From CBDBCK01 sp965203345 (GTDB lineage: Bacteria; Chloroflexota; Dehalococcoidia; Lucifugimonadales; Lucifugimonadaceae): a stretch of DNA of 64,000 nt. The stretch spans positions 372,001 to 436,000 of the forward strand of contig CBDBCK010000028.1 in the NCBI GenBank assembly GCA_965203345.1, given 5' to 3'. Positions 8,130-16,935 of this stretch are shown one piece after another. Position 1 is the stretch's first letter. Each line of letters begins with the position of its first letter. A model generated the notes under the pieces. The model worked only from the letters and a program-made list of their open reading frames with translations. It had not been told where the DNA came from and ran no database searches. The position numbers and the translations under genes were made by a program.

Positions 8130-10495
8130 CCACTATAAAGCAACGCTCAACCTCAAAAAACGGAAAATCTCTAGTCATTGTAGAGTCGCCCGCAAAGGCG
8201 CGGACTGTAGCTCGCTTCCTAGGAGGAGGCTATGATGTTAAGGCTTCTATGGGACACGTTCGAGATCTTCCTAAGAAGTCCCTAGGAGTGGATATAGAGA
8301 ATGACTTCGCCCCGACTTACGAAACTATTAAAGATAGGGGAGGAGTGCTGAAAGAGATCAGGCAGTCTGCCCGTACCGCCGACAGCATCTATCTCGCAAC
8401 GGACCCTGACAGGGAAGGTGAGGCGATATCTTGGCACATAGTCAAAGCGGCCAGCTTGGATAAGGACGTGTCCAAACTTAAGCGTGTTGTGTTCCACGAG
8501 ATAACACAGTCCGCAGTTAAAAAAGCCTTTACCAACTATAGAAAAATAAACACCGATCTGGTGAACGCACAGCAGGCGAGGCGCATCCTAGACCGTATAG
8601 TAGGGTACGATATTAGCCCCGTCTTATGGCGTAAAGTCAAGAGGAACCTGTCGGCAGGAAGGGTGCAATCGGTAGCTTTACGCCTCATAGTGGATCGTGA
8701 GATCGAAATAGAGGAGTTTAAACCTGAAGAATACTGGGCGATTTCAGTCCAGCTCAAGAAGAATGATGTTTCCTTTACCGCACAACTTCAAGCTATAGAA
8801 GGGGTGAAGGGTCGTCCTAGTGTACCTAACAAGGAAGAAGCAGACCGTATAACTACCTTTCTGAAAAAGGCTGATTATTCAGTTTATAAACTGACAAGAA
8901 AAGAGACGAAAAAAAAGCCTCAGCCTCCTTTCATAACCAGTACTATGCAGCAGGAAGCGGCACGCAGACTTTCGTTCAACGCTCAGCGTACTATGCGGGT
9001 TGCACAGATGCTTTACGAAGGTGTGGATATGGGAAGCAATGAAAGTCAAGGACTCATAACTTACATGAGGACAGATTCTACGACCTTGTCTGAAAACTCT
9101 CTGAAAGAGGCAGCCTCTGTCATCAAGTTAAGCTTCGGAACAGACTATACGCGAGGACCGCGCCGTTACAAAACTAAGATACGCAACGCTCAAGAGGCAC
9201 ACGAAGCTATACGTCCTACTTCTATAGTTGCTACCCCTGAAAGTCTTAAAGATCGTTTGACTAACGAACAGTGGAAACTCTACGATCTCATCTGGAAGAG
9301 GACAGTAGCCAGCCAAATGACGGACGCTGTGATAGATTCCGAGATTGTAGATATAGAGGCAAAAAGTGCACAATCCCCGCGATGTATGGTAAGAGCTACA
9401 GGAGCAGTGGTGAAATTTGATGGTTTCCGCAGACTCTATTCGGAAGCGATAGAAGAACGTGGAGAGGAGGAGAAACCAGACAAAACCCCGTTGCCATCCA
9501 TGCGCGAGGGCCAAACTCTTGAGAGAGAAAAGGACGGAGTTAAGGGAGAGCAACGCTTTACACAGCCACCTCCCAGATATTCAGAATCTATGCTCATAAG
9601 GGCGCTCGAAAAGGAAGGTATAGGTAGGCCCAGCACTTATGCTTCCATCATAGGAACTATAGAAACGCGGGATTATATTGAACGGGAAAAGCGTAAGTTC
9701 AAGCCTACGCTTCTGGGTAAGGTGGTATGCAGATTTCTTGTGGATAATTTCCCCGACATAATGGATATAAGTTTCACTGCCGAAATGGAAGATAAGCTCG
9801 ACTCTATAGCTGAAGGTTCACTTGAGTGGACACCTATGTTGAGACAATTCCATACAGGGTTTGAGAAGACAGTGGCCAGTGCTCTGGAAGCACCGAGGGT
9901 AGACTCTAGCGAATTTGTTCAAGATGCCGGCGTAGTATGCGAAATGTGTGAACGCACGATGGTGATTCGTTTTAGTGCTAGAGGGTCATTCCTCGGCTGT
10001 AGCGGCTACCCTGAGTGCAGGAATACTAAACAGGTAGACAAAGAAGGGAAGGTGCTAGAGACGTCGCGTGAGTCTCAACCTCAAAAGATAGTGGATATTG
10101 TATGCGAGAGGTGTGGAGAGCTTATGGTCGTCCGAGGGGGAGTAAACGGTGAGTTTCTAGGCTGCACCGGTTACCCTAAATGTAAAAATACGAAACCTTT
10201 AGGAGGAGGCCCACAGGTAAAGTGTCCCAAGTGTGGTAAAGGTGAATTGGTTGAGAGGAGAAGCCGCCGCAAGGGCCGTCGCGGTAGTACCTTTTATGGA
10301 TGTAGCAAATACCCTGAGTGTGACTTCTTGGTACCGCGGAAACCTTTTGAAACTCCATGTCCAAAATGTGGTAAGCTCCTTATACTTTCTAAAGAACCAT
10401 CGCGAGCCGAATGTATTGACGAAAGTTGCGGTTGGAATGGAGACGTTCCTAATGAAGTTCAGAACGATGTCTCTTCAGATGATCAGTCTGTCTGA
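8126..10495 (+). CDS. topA: DNA topoisomerase I
   Basis: Type IA topoisomerase that relaxes negative supercoils. The TOPRIM domain starts SLVIVESPAKARTVARFL, with DPDREGEAISWH carrying the acidic metal site. The catalytic Tyr is residue 313 in GLITYMRTDS. The C-terminus carries four zinc-ribbon modules with CxxC pairs, at roughly residues 607-635, 655-680, 694-730 and 740-770. At 789 residues it is normal for the family. It is coupled to dprA by ATGA overlap and followed 13 bases later by a tyrosine recombinase, a common bacterial order. Confidence 0.97.
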   Translation: MTTIKQRSTSKNGKSLVIVESPAKARTVARFLGGGYDVKASMGHVRDLPKKSLGVDIENDFAPTYETIKDRGGVLKEIRQSARTADSIYLATDPDREGEAISWHIVKAASLDKDVSKLKRVVFHEITQSAVKKAFTNYRKINTDLVNAQQARRILDRIVGYDISPVLWRKVKRNLSAGRVQSVALRLIVDREIEIEEFKPEEYWAISVQLKKNDVSFTAQLQAIEGVKGRPSVPNKEEADRITTFLKKADYSVYKLTRKETKKKPQPPFITSTMQQEAARRLSFNAQRTMRVAQMLYEGVDMGSNESQGLITYMRTDSTTLSENSLKEAASVIKLSFGTDYTRGPRRYKTKIRNAQEAHEAIRPTSIVATPESLKDRLTNEQWKLYDLIWKRTVASQMTDAVIDSEIVDIEAKSAQSPRCMVRATGAVVKFDGFRRLYSEAIEERGEEEKPDKTPLPSMREGQTLEREKDGVKGEQRFTQPPPRYSESMLIRALEKEGIGRPSTYASIIGTIETRDYIEREKRKFKPTLLGKVVCRFLVDNFPDIMDISFTAEMEDKLDSIAEGSLEWTPMLRQFHTGFEKTVASALEAPRVDSSEFVQDAGVVCEMCERTMVIRFSARGSFLGCSGYPECRNTKQVDKEGKVLETSRESQPQKIVDIVCERCGELMVVRGGVNGEFLGCTGYPKCKNTKPLGGGPQVKCPKCGKGELVERRSRRKGRRGSTFYGCSKYPECDFLVPRKPFETPCPKCGKLLILSKEPSRAECIDESCGWNGDVPNEVQNDVSSDDQSV

Positions 10496-10508
10496 ATAGG
10501 ATGCGACG

Positions 10509-11462
10509 TTGGATGAGGGGAAAAGACTAGGCCACGAAGTTGCTTTGCCTGACAATGTCCTTGAAAGATACAAGAGGCATCTTACTGTCAGACAGTTGTC
10601 GCCTCATACTATACGTAACTATCTGAACGATATAAAAACATTCATCACCTATATCTCTGCGAATGGTGCAGTCAGTATAAAGAACCCTACTAGACGGACA
10701 CTTAGAGGTTACGTGGCGCGTCTGAGAGAGGAGGGCTATGCTACCCCTAGTATAATTAGGAAGACTGTAGCGTTACGTTCATTTTATAAATTTATTAAAG
10801 ACGCGGGCCTATCGGAATCAGATAGCATTGACCAGATACCCGCAGTAAAGCGAGATAAACGTTTGCCGAGGGATGCATCGGTTAAAGAGATTGAGGCCCT
10901 TATGGATGCGCCGGATGTCTCTCGTCTCCAAGGGCTGAGAGACCGGGCGTTGTTAGAGACGATATATGCCGGTGGTTTGAGGGTCTCAGAGGCACATGGC
11001 TTGGACATAGCGGACATAAGCCTGGAAGAACGAGAAGTAAGAGTTACGGGAAAAGGATACAAACAGCGGATAGTCTTTATAGGACGCGAAGCGGCATTCT
11101 GGTTGAATCGATACCTTGCAGAAGCGCGCCCTCAATGGGCTGGAGCAAGGAGCGGATCGGCTTTGTTTCTAAATCAGCGAGCAGGAAGCAGGCTTTCAGT
11201 CAGGAGCATTCAAGTTGCCGTCAAGCGATACGCCATAAAGGCAGGGCTATCCCCAGATATACATACCCATACATTGCGGCATTCTTTCGCCACACATATA
11301 CTTTCCGGCGGTAGTGAACTGCGCACTGTTCAAGAGTTGCTGGGACACTCTAACCTGGAGACGACTCAGATATATACTCATATCTCATCCGCGGAGGCAA
11401 GAGAGGCGTACCTTGAAAACCATCCCCGTTCAATGGTTAGGAAAGGTGATGATCAGGGTTAA
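10509..11462 (+). CDS. XerC/XerD-type tyrosine recombinase
   Basis: Chromosome dimer resolution recombinase acting at dif. The N-terminal SAM-like core-binding domain (residues about 15-100) precedes the catalytic domain. The catalytic set is visible: Arg158 in GGLRVSEAHG, His254 and Arg257 in HTLRHSFATH, then His in LLGHSNLETTQ and Tyr in IYTHIS. Length 317 is standard. The position directly after topA is typical of housekeeping xer genes rather than of an integrase on an element. C or D cannot be decided from this window. Start is TTG. Confidence 0.92.
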   Translation: MDEGKRLGHEVALPDNVLERYKRHLTVRQLSPHTIRNYLNDIKTFITYISANGAVSIKNPTRRTLRGYVARLREEGYATPSIIRKTVALRSFYKFIKDAGLSESDSIDQIPAVKRDKRLPRDASVKEIEALMDAPDVSRLQGLRDRALLETIYAGGLRVSEAHGLDIADISLEEREVRVTGKGYKQRIVFIGREAAFWLNRYLAEARPQWAGARSGSALFLNQRAGSRLSVRSIQVAVKRYAIKAGLSPDIHTHTLRHSFATHILSGGSELRTVQELLGHSNLETTQIYTHISSAEAREAYLENHPRSMVRKGDDQG

Positions 11463-11464
11463 CA

Positions 11465-11959
11465 GTGTGGAGTAGTTTTGAAATAGCCCAGCTTGTGATA
11501 TCAGTTTTAACAGTGCTGGTATTAGCAATAAATTTATACTATATATCACGAAATTTTAAGCAGAGTCAAAACCTAGCAACGCAGAGTCAAAACCTAGCAA
11601 CGTTGCTTTATCTTAGGGAACTTACTCCTAAAATAGCTCAATTTACAGACTGGCTTGTTGGTTTAGGGGAAGAGGAAGGATGGTGTGAGAGATTTGACCA
11701 GGAATGGTCTTATGAAACGGGTCCAACTAAAGATGATATCGATGAATTCCAGTCATACTTACACGAAATAGAGTTATTATCAATCGCTATACTCAAGAAA
11801 AAGACTTTGGATATATCCTTTGTTGAAGAACATCGTTTACATTTTGAAGTACAATGGGAGGGCTTTCTGCGACCTTACATATATCTAGTGCGGAAAAAGA
11901 ATGAAGATGGAAAATACTGGGATTGGAGTGAAGCTCTTATAAAACAGATTATAAAATAA
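11465..11959 (+). CDS. Hypothetical protein with one N-terminal membrane helix
   Basis: Not recognised with confidence. Residues about 8-27 (IAQLVISVLTVLVLAINLYY) form one membrane helix, followed by a soluble part rich in Trp and acidic residues that resembles small DUF4760-like accessory proteins. It starts with GTG two bases after the xer stop. Base composition is clearly more AT-rich than in topA or xer, suggesting later acquisition. It contains a perfect 21-bp tandem duplication that gives the repeated heptapeptide QSQNLAT just after the membrane helix. Confidence 0.65.
   Translation: MWSSFEIAQLVISVLTVLVLAINLYYISRNFKQSQNLATQSQNLATLLYLRELTPKIAQFTDWLVGLGEEEGWCERFDQEWSYETGPTKDDIDEFQSYLHEIELLSIAILKKKTLDISFVEEHRLHFEVQWEGFLRPYIYLVRKKNEDGKYWDWSEALIKQIIK
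11560..11601 (+). repeat. Perfect 21-bp tandem duplication
   Basis: Two adjacent identical 21-base units, 11560-11580 and 11581-11601. The unit length keeps the reading frame and duplicates seven residues in the hypothetical membrane protein. It appears recent because no base differs. Confidence 0.95.
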
Positions 11960-11991
11960 ACTGTAAGTATAATTTCCTTAATTATTTATGA

Positions 11992-12180
11992 TTAGTGTTC
12001 CGACCGTTTGTCCTTTGTGGTACTTGGCGGTGAAGGTTTCGTACTAGGTTTTTTGGCTGATCCAAAACCTTTTGTAATAATTTCACCTGGAAGGATCTCC
12101 TTTGTAATAATCTCCGGCGGAATTTTTTTGTCTCCCTGTGCTTTATTTGTGTTTGGTATTTGCTGAGATTTATCTTTCAT
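11992..12180 (-). CDS. Small Lys/Pro-rich hypothetical protein
   Basis: A 62-codon frame read leftward, ATG with GAGGAT about eight bases upstream. The protein is hydrophilic, rich in Lys, Pro, Ser and Thr, with the segment EIITK twice (PPEIITKEILPGEIITK), reflecting an imperfect direct repeat in the DNA near 12067 and 12100. No hydrophobic core or known fold is apparent, so it would be disordered if made. It shares AT-rich composition with the neighbouring hypothetical gene. Real gene status is uncertain. Confidence 0.4.
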   Translation of the reverse strand: MKDKSQQIPNTNKAQGDKKIPPEIITKEILPGEIITKGFGSAKKPSTKPSPPSTTKDKRSEH

Positions 12181-12397
12181 CTAATATTATCCTCGTTGTC
12201 CCTTGAAAGTGACGCTTTATTGTAATGTCTATACAGTTATGATTATAACAAAAATTCAGTATATAATTACCATCACTTCACTATACTTAAGATTATACCT
12301 GAGGAGGAATGCCCTTAATCTTTGATATTTGCCTCGTATCCAGCAACCCAAAAGCCTGCACACTCCATCAAACCTTCCGTTATGTTTACAATAGTGT

Positions 12398-12841
12398 ATG
12401 GCAATGAAAAAAATTCTTGTTATAAACGGTCCCAACCTAAACCGTCTAGGAAGACGGAACGTTGTTTTGTACGGTACACAGTCCCTAGCCGATATTGAAG
12501 CAGATATACGCTCTCGTGCCGCAGAATTGAATATAAGTGCCCACTTCTTTCAGTCGAATTGTGAGGGCGACATAGTAACCTTCATTCAGGAAGACGGCGA
12601 TGCAGCAGCAGGTTGCATAATAAACGCTGGAGCTTTGACCCAGACAGGCTACTCCGTTCTAGACGCTCTTCTAGACGTAGAGTTACCTTTTGTGGAAGTA
12701 CATATTTCCAATATATACGCGCGTGAAACCTTCCGTCAGCGTTCAGTGTTCGCTCCATACGCGAAGGGTCAGATAAGCGGCCTAGGAGTGTCGGGATACC
12801 GTTTTGCTTTGGAATGGCTGGCTTCAGAGGTGAACTCATAG
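12398..12841 (+). CDS. aroQ: Type II 3-dehydroquinate dehydratase
   Basis: Third step of the shikimate pathway, dodecameric class II enzyme. The signature opening ILVINGPNLNRLGRR, the YG-turn residue LYGTQSLADIE, the QSNCEGDIVTFIQE segment, INAGALTQTGYSVLDAL and VEVHISNIYARETFRQRS are all present. Here FVEVHISN keeps the active-site His. Length 147 is normal. Two possible ATG starts (12398 and 12404) differ by two residues. No ribosome-binding site is evident. Confidence 0.95.
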   Translation: MAMKKILVINGPNLNRLGRRNVVLYGTQSLADIEADIRSRAAELNISAHFFQSNCEGDIVTFIQEDGDAAAGCIINAGALTQTGYSVLDALLDVELPFVEVHISNIYARETFRQRSVFAPYAKGQISGLGVSGYRFALEWLASEVNS

Positions 12842-12963
12842 TGAGTGTTTTCATAGGTACCTATAATGTTGAACATCCCCAGTTCGATAGTGAAAGGCTT
12901 GCCTATCACCTGCTTTGCAGTCTGGGCTTTTACTTCATAGATTGGAAGAGCTCGCTCAGATGA
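12841..12963 (+). CDS. Candidate 40-residue small protein between aroQ and the M24 peptidase
   Basis: A GTG at 12841 shares one base with the aroQ stop, and the frame stays open for 40 codons until TGA at 12961-12963, which overlaps the next gene's ATG as ATGA. Coupling at both ends is the pattern seen between real genes elsewhere in this window. The peptide (begins MSVFIGTYNVEHPQ) is not recognised and has no clear membrane helix. It could equally be a translated spacer. Confidence 0.35.
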   Translation: MSVFIGTYNVEHPQFDSERLAYHLLCSLGFYFIDWKSSLR

Positions 12964-14048
12964 CTGCTTCTTTAATGTTTCCGGATCGTATTAGGAAAGT
13001 CAGAACGGCTATGGCTAATGAACGACTGGACGGACTCTTCGTTACAAGCGGTATAACACGCCGTTACCTTACGGGTTTTTCGGGCTCGGCTGGATATCTT
13101 TTCATTACTCAGACGGCTACTGTTCTTACTACAGATTCGAGATACTCTGAACAAGCTGAGGAGGAGGCTACGGGCTGGCAAGTCAGGACGGTTCGCTCTA
13201 TGTTCAAATGGCTCGCCGAACGATTGCCTAAAGAAGGCATACAAATATTGGGTTTTGAGGCGGAGGATATTTCTTTCGAGATGTACTCTCGGTTGTCGCA
13301 AATCCTTCGTGAATCTGGCTTGGATATAGAATTGAAACCGATGAGTAAGCTCGTCGCCAAACAGAGAGCGGTTAAGGATAGTGAAGACCTCGCTTTGCTC
13401 ATTGAGGCTATAAAAATAGGAGACAAGGCATTTGACAACACAGTTGCTAAGCTGATGCCTGGTATTTCGGAGCGAGACGCCGCTTGGGTATTTGAGCAGG
13501 AAGTGAGAAATCTCGGTGCAGAGGCTGTATCATTTCCTACGATAATCGCCTCCGGACCTAATGGCTCGCGTCCTCATCATTCTCCCGGTTCAAAACTGTT
13601 GGAGGAAGGCGAACTGATAGTGTTTGACTGCGGAGCTTATTACAAGGGCTATTGCTCTGACCTGACCCGTACTGTTGTCCTGGGAAACGCTGAGAAGAAG
13701 GAGCGAGATGTACATAGTATTGTATTTAACGCTCAGCAAGAAGCTATCCAGGGTATCAGTGTGGGTATAAACGGCAGCGAGGCAGATGCTATAGCGCGAA
13801 AGGTGATAGCCGAAGCGGGATACGGTGATAATTTTGGGCACAGTTTGGGGCATGGATTAGGGCTTGAAGTTCACGAAGAGCCTAGTGTGGGGCCGAACGG
13901 CACAATTATACTTGAGGAAGGAATGGTTTTTACTGTAGAACCGGGCATATATATACCTGGTTGGGGAGGCGTTAGGATAGAAGATGTGGTTATCCTGAAA
14001 AACGGTAAATGCGAGGTTCTCAGTGCCGCCTCAAGACGAGAAATATAA
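12960..14048 (+). CDS. M24 family Xaa-Pro aminopeptidase/dipeptidase
   Basis: Creatinase N-terminal domain (TGITRRYLTGFSGSAGYL-type region) followed by the pita-bread metallopeptidase domain. Metal ligands are visible in VFDCGAYYKGYCSDLTRT (two Asp), GHSLGHGLGLEVHE (His), FTVEPGIY (Glu) and GVRIEDVV (Glu). It removes N-terminal residues before proline or cleaves X-Pro dipeptides in the cytoplasm. The ATG at 12960 has GGAAGAG upstream and is preferred over a TTG at 12915; ATG 12975 is also possible. It precedes efp, a common bacterial arrangement. Confidence 0.9.
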   Translation: MTASLMFPDRIRKVRTAMANERLDGLFVTSGITRRYLTGFSGSAGYLFITQTATVLTTDSRYSEQAEEEATGWQVRTVRSMFKWLAERLPKEGIQILGFEAEDISFEMYSRLSQILRESGLDIELKPMSKLVAKQRAVKDSEDLALLIEAIKIGDKAFDNTVAKLMPGISERDAAWVFEQEVRNLGAEAVSFPTIIASGPNGSRPHHSPGSKLLEEGELIVFDCGAYYKGYCSDLTRTVVLGNAEKKERDVHSIVFNAQQEAIQGISVGINGSEADAIARKVIAEAGYGDNFGHSLGHGLGLEVHEEPSVGPNGTIILEEGMVFTVEPGIYIPGWGGVRIEDVVILKNGKCEVLSAASRREI

Positions 14049-14074
14049 GTAGCTATTATTCATAGAGGTTGAGA

Positions 14075-14638
14075 GTGACTATATCTTCAAGTGAAATACG
14101 ACGGAATATGACAGTTCTGCTGGATGGCGAAGTGCACCAGATATTGGAATGGCAACATAGACAAGCACCTAAGGCGCCTCCTACGTTGACCCTCAAAGTT
14201 CGACACTTGGTTACCGGCAACGTGTTTGAGCGAAAGCTGCCTGGCACCCACAAGCTTACTCAGGCTCCGACTGAGAGTAGAAGCTGTCAATATCTATACG
14301 CGGATGGCGAACTGCACAACTTCATGGACAATGAAACTTTTGACCAATTCGCAGTGTCAGATACGTTGGTGAAAGACGCTTTACCTTATATAACTGAAGG
14401 ATCTTCCATCAACTTCCGCTTTTATGAAGGTTTACCGATAATAACAGAAATGCCCTCTGCTGTTGTCCTTGAGGTGGCTAGTGCTGAACCTGGTTTGCGA
14501 GGGGATACGCAAAGTGGTGCTACAAAACCTGCGGTCACAGATACGGGTTTGACCTTACAGGTTCCTCTGTTCATTGATGTCGGCGATAAGATAAAGGTGA
14601 ATACCTCTTCAGGAGAGTACCTGGGAAGAGCCGATTAG
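14075..14638 (+). CDS. efp: Translation elongation factor P
   Basis: Rescues ribosomes stalled at polyproline. All three domains are present: KOW-like N-terminal, OB domain with YLYADGELHNFMDNETF, and C-terminal OB ending VPLFIDVGDKIKVNTSSGEY. The GTG at 14075 has AGAGG six bases upstream, better than the TTG at 14069, and gives the usual MTISSSEIRR opening. The tip of the first domain reads QAPKAPP with Lys33 in the position of the modified Lys/Arg. The usual PGKG glycines are replaced, so the tip loop is unusual in being proline-flanked. Confidence 0.95.
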   Translation: MTISSSEIRRNMTVLLDGEVHQILEWQHRQAPKAPPTLTLKVRHLVTGNVFERKLPGTHKLTQAPTESRSCQYLYADGELHNFMDNETFDQFAVSDTLVKDALPYITEGSSINFRFYEGLPIITEMPSAVVLEVASAEPGLRGDTQSGATKPAVTDTGLTLQVPLFIDVGDKIKVNTSSGEYLGRAD

Positions 14639-14660
14639 GGCGGCCTGTGATCTTTTCGAC

Positions 14661-15878
14661 ATGTCTGAAGGTTTTCTAACGGTAAGCGAGGCAGCTGGCC
14701 TTATAAAGAGCAGTATAGACGGTACCCCACTTCTTCAAGATATTCGCGTAAACGGCGAGGTGTCTAACCATGTGCAAAGCGCTTCTGGGCATCACTACTT
14801 TGTTCTGAAGGACGAGATGAGTTCGCTCCGTTGTTTGATGTTCCGGTACGGAACTGGAGGTAGGTTCATATCGGACGGTGCGCAGATTGTGGGTCAAGGG
14901 AGCGTATCGTTTTATACGGCTAGAGGAGACCTCCAATTTTATGTGCAGGATGTGAGGCTTTATGGTGAAGGCGCCCTGCAGAAAAGGTTTGAAGAACTTA
15001 AACGCTTGTTGGAAATGGAAGGACTGTTTGATACTGCGAGGAAGCGTCAGATACCGGTGTTTCCGGCCTCTATCGCCGTTATAACTTCTGCACGAGGAGC
15101 TGCAGTTCAAGATATTATTAGTGTCTTGAACAGACGTTACCCAATAGGTGAAGTAACAGTTCTACCTATCCAGGTTCAAGGCAAGGATGCTGCTCCGTCT
15201 ATAGTCAAGGCCCTTGAGCTGCTGCCTACCCTTATAGAGACGGATGTCTGCATACTCGCCAGGGGAGGAGGGGCTATAGAAGATCTCTGGGCGTTTAATG
15301 AAGAGAGCGTGGCTAGAGCGATATTTGCCTGTTCAGTGCCCGTGGTAACGGGCATAGGGCATGAGACAGACTATACCATAGCTGATCTAGTGGCAGACGT
15401 TCGTGCTCCTACCCCGTCCGCGGCGGCTGAAGCGGTAGCGCCAGATTTACAGGGGTTCGCGACCGACATACTAGACCGAGTACACATTATGCAAAGAATA
15501 GTACAGGATAGAATACAGGCATCCCGGACGGTTCTGGATCTCGCAACTGACAGACTCTTTGACGAAGTGCCTCACATGGCCTCCATGATGGCAGATATTG
15601 AAAATTTACAAGAAAGGCTTACTGCTAATTCCGTCCGTGTACTATATACAAAAATGCAAGACACGGAACACCTTGAGAAACGTCTTGAGTCCCTCGTCCC
15701 CGCAAACGTCCTGAAACGAGGTTACTCTATGATTCAAAGAGATGGAAAGTTGATCAGTCGAGGTGCTGATTTGAGTACAGGGGATATTCTGGACATCATA
15801 TTTGCAGATGGAAACGCGCGTGCCGAGACTATTGAGACCCATGTCGAACAGAAAAAGCAGGCTTCTAGCCGTGCCTAA
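14661..15878 (+). CDS. xseA: Exodeoxyribonuclease VII large subunit
   Basis: Large subunit of the single-strand-specific nuclease. An N-terminal OB domain (residues about 5-100) carries NGEVSNHVQSASGHHYFVLKD-type binding residues. The catalytic domain has VITSARGAAVQDIISVLNRR, then ARGGGAIEDLWAFNEE, TGIGHETDYTIADLVAD and the RAPTPSAAAE motif. A long coiled-coil region follows, and the C-terminus has the usual LKRGYSMI. Length 405 is normal. It overlaps the start of xseB, the partner subunit. Confidence 0.96.
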   Translation: MSEGFLTVSEAAGLIKSSIDGTPLLQDIRVNGEVSNHVQSASGHHYFVLKDEMSSLRCLMFRYGTGGRFISDGAQIVGQGSVSFYTARGDLQFYVQDVRLYGEGALQKRFEELKRLLEMEGLFDTARKRQIPVFPASIAVITSARGAAVQDIISVLNRRYPIGEVTVLPIQVQGKDAAPSIVKALELLPTLIETDVCILARGGGAIEDLWAFNEESVARAIFACSVPVVTGIGHETDYTIADLVADVRAPTPSAAAEAVAPDLQGFATDILDRVHIMQRIVQDRIQASRTVLDLATDRLFDEVPHMASMMADIENLQERLTANSVRVLYTKMQDTEHLEKRLESLVPANVLKRGYSMIQRDGKLISRGADLSTGDILDIIFADGNARAETIETHVEQKKQASSRA

Positions 15879-16161
15879 GAGAAAATCCCCTAAAAAAGCT
15901 GCCACTTTTGAAGAATCGTTCAAGAAACTAGAAGAGACGGTTCGTTTACTTGAGGCCGGAAATTTGACGCTAGAGGAGACAACTGCTCTACTTGAACAGG
16001 GTACCAAACTGGCTGCTGAATGCCGACAAATATTGGAGACGACGGAAATCAAGGTGAGATATTTGAAAGAGAATTTTGCCCAGCAACTTTCCATAATCGG
16101 TAAAAAGAGCGACGTGGATGACGATGATATGGGATCTGAGTTAGAGGCCCAAGAAAGCTAG
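15841..16161 (+). CDS. xseB: Exodeoxyribonuclease VII small subunit
   Basis: Short helical subunit that binds XseA. The family core ATFEESFKKLEETVRLLEAG followed by LTLEETTALLEQGTKLAAEC is clear. Two starts are plausible: ATG 15841 (chosen) or GTG 15871, which begins VPKRKSPKK; both overlap the 3' end of xseA. The C-terminal tail is acidic (DVDDDDMGSE) and longer than in many homologues. Confidence 0.88.
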   Translation: MSNRKSRLLAVPKRKSPKKAATFEESFKKLEETVRLLEAGNLTLEETTALLEQGTKLAAECRQILETTEIKVRYLKENFAQQLSIIGKKSDVDDDDMGSELEAQES

Positions 16162-16173
16162 TAGAGCGTTATC

Positions 16174-16935
16174 GTGACTTTGAAGATAGGTTGGTTATCC
16201 ACGGGTAATGGAGAGGGTTCAGCTGGTTTGTTTAGGACTGTAATAGACGCTATACAGAGGGAAAATCTGGATGCTGAGATAGTCTTTTTATTTTGCAATA
16301 GAGAAAAGGGTGAACATACAGGTTCAGACTCTTTCATGTGGTTCGCGAAATCCTGCGACGTTCCTGTGACCTCTTTTTCTTCAAAGAAGTTCCGCTCTGA
16401 AAATAGTGCTAGCCCCCTGATCCAAATAAGAGAGAGCTACGACAGGAGGGTTTTGAAGCTGCTTTCCAGTTTTGAAACCCCAGACATAACCGTAGGAGCC
16501 GGATATATGCTTATAGCACCTCTTCTGTGTTCCGAATTGCTGATGATAAACTTGCATCCTGCTTTGCCGGATGGCCCGCGGGGAACTTGGCGGCAGATAG
16601 TAAGACAGCTCATAGAGCGCGATGCATCTGAGACAGGGGTGATGGTTCATGTTGTGACCCGCGAAGTGGATGCAGGCACGCCTCTCTCGTTCTGTCGTTT
16701 CGCCACCACGGACCCTAATGCTGATCATATGCAAGAAGAGATGGGATCTCGGTTATTGCCGTTTAAAGATGCGCCTCTATTTACACATATACGTGCTCGC
16801 GGATTGCTCAGGGAACGTATATTACTGAGGGAGACACTTGCCTTAGTTTGTCAAGGTAAATTGCATGTGAGTCGGGACTTTGCTCATGAGCCGATAGATC
16901 TGACCGTGATCGTAGAAAACCAGATAAGAAGATGA
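16174..16935 (+). CDS. PurN-like formyltransferase family protein
   Basis: Resembles phosphoribosylglycinamide formyltransferase, which transfers formyl from 10-formyl-THF to GAR. The catalytic Asn-His pair is in MINLHPALPDGPRG and the Asp in TREVDAGTPL, matching the N-x-H and D of PurN. The N-terminal nucleotide loop (LSTGNGEGSAGLF) is variant, and the C-terminal 50 residues extend beyond ordinary PurN. With purF, purM and purH in the window and no other purN, GAR formylation is the likely role, but a different formyl acceptor is possible. It is coupled to the next gene by ATGA overlap. Confidence 0.7.
   Translation: MTLKIGWLSTGNGEGSAGLFRTVIDAIQRENLDAEIVFLFCNREKGEHTGSDSFMWFAKSCDVPVTSFSSKKFRSENSASPLIQIRESYDRRVLKLLSSFETPDITVGAGYMLIAPLLCSELLMINLHPALPDGPRGTWRQIVRQLIERDASETGVMVHVVTREVDAGTPLSFCRFATTDPNADHMQEEMGSRLLPFKDAPLFTHIRARGLLRERILLRETLALVCQGKLHVSRDFAHEPIDLTVIVENQIRR

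Noticed and set aside
10509..11462. Phage-type integrase marking a mobile element
   Set aside because: Sequence and the topA-xer order are those of a housekeeping Xer protein; no attachment-site duplication seen.
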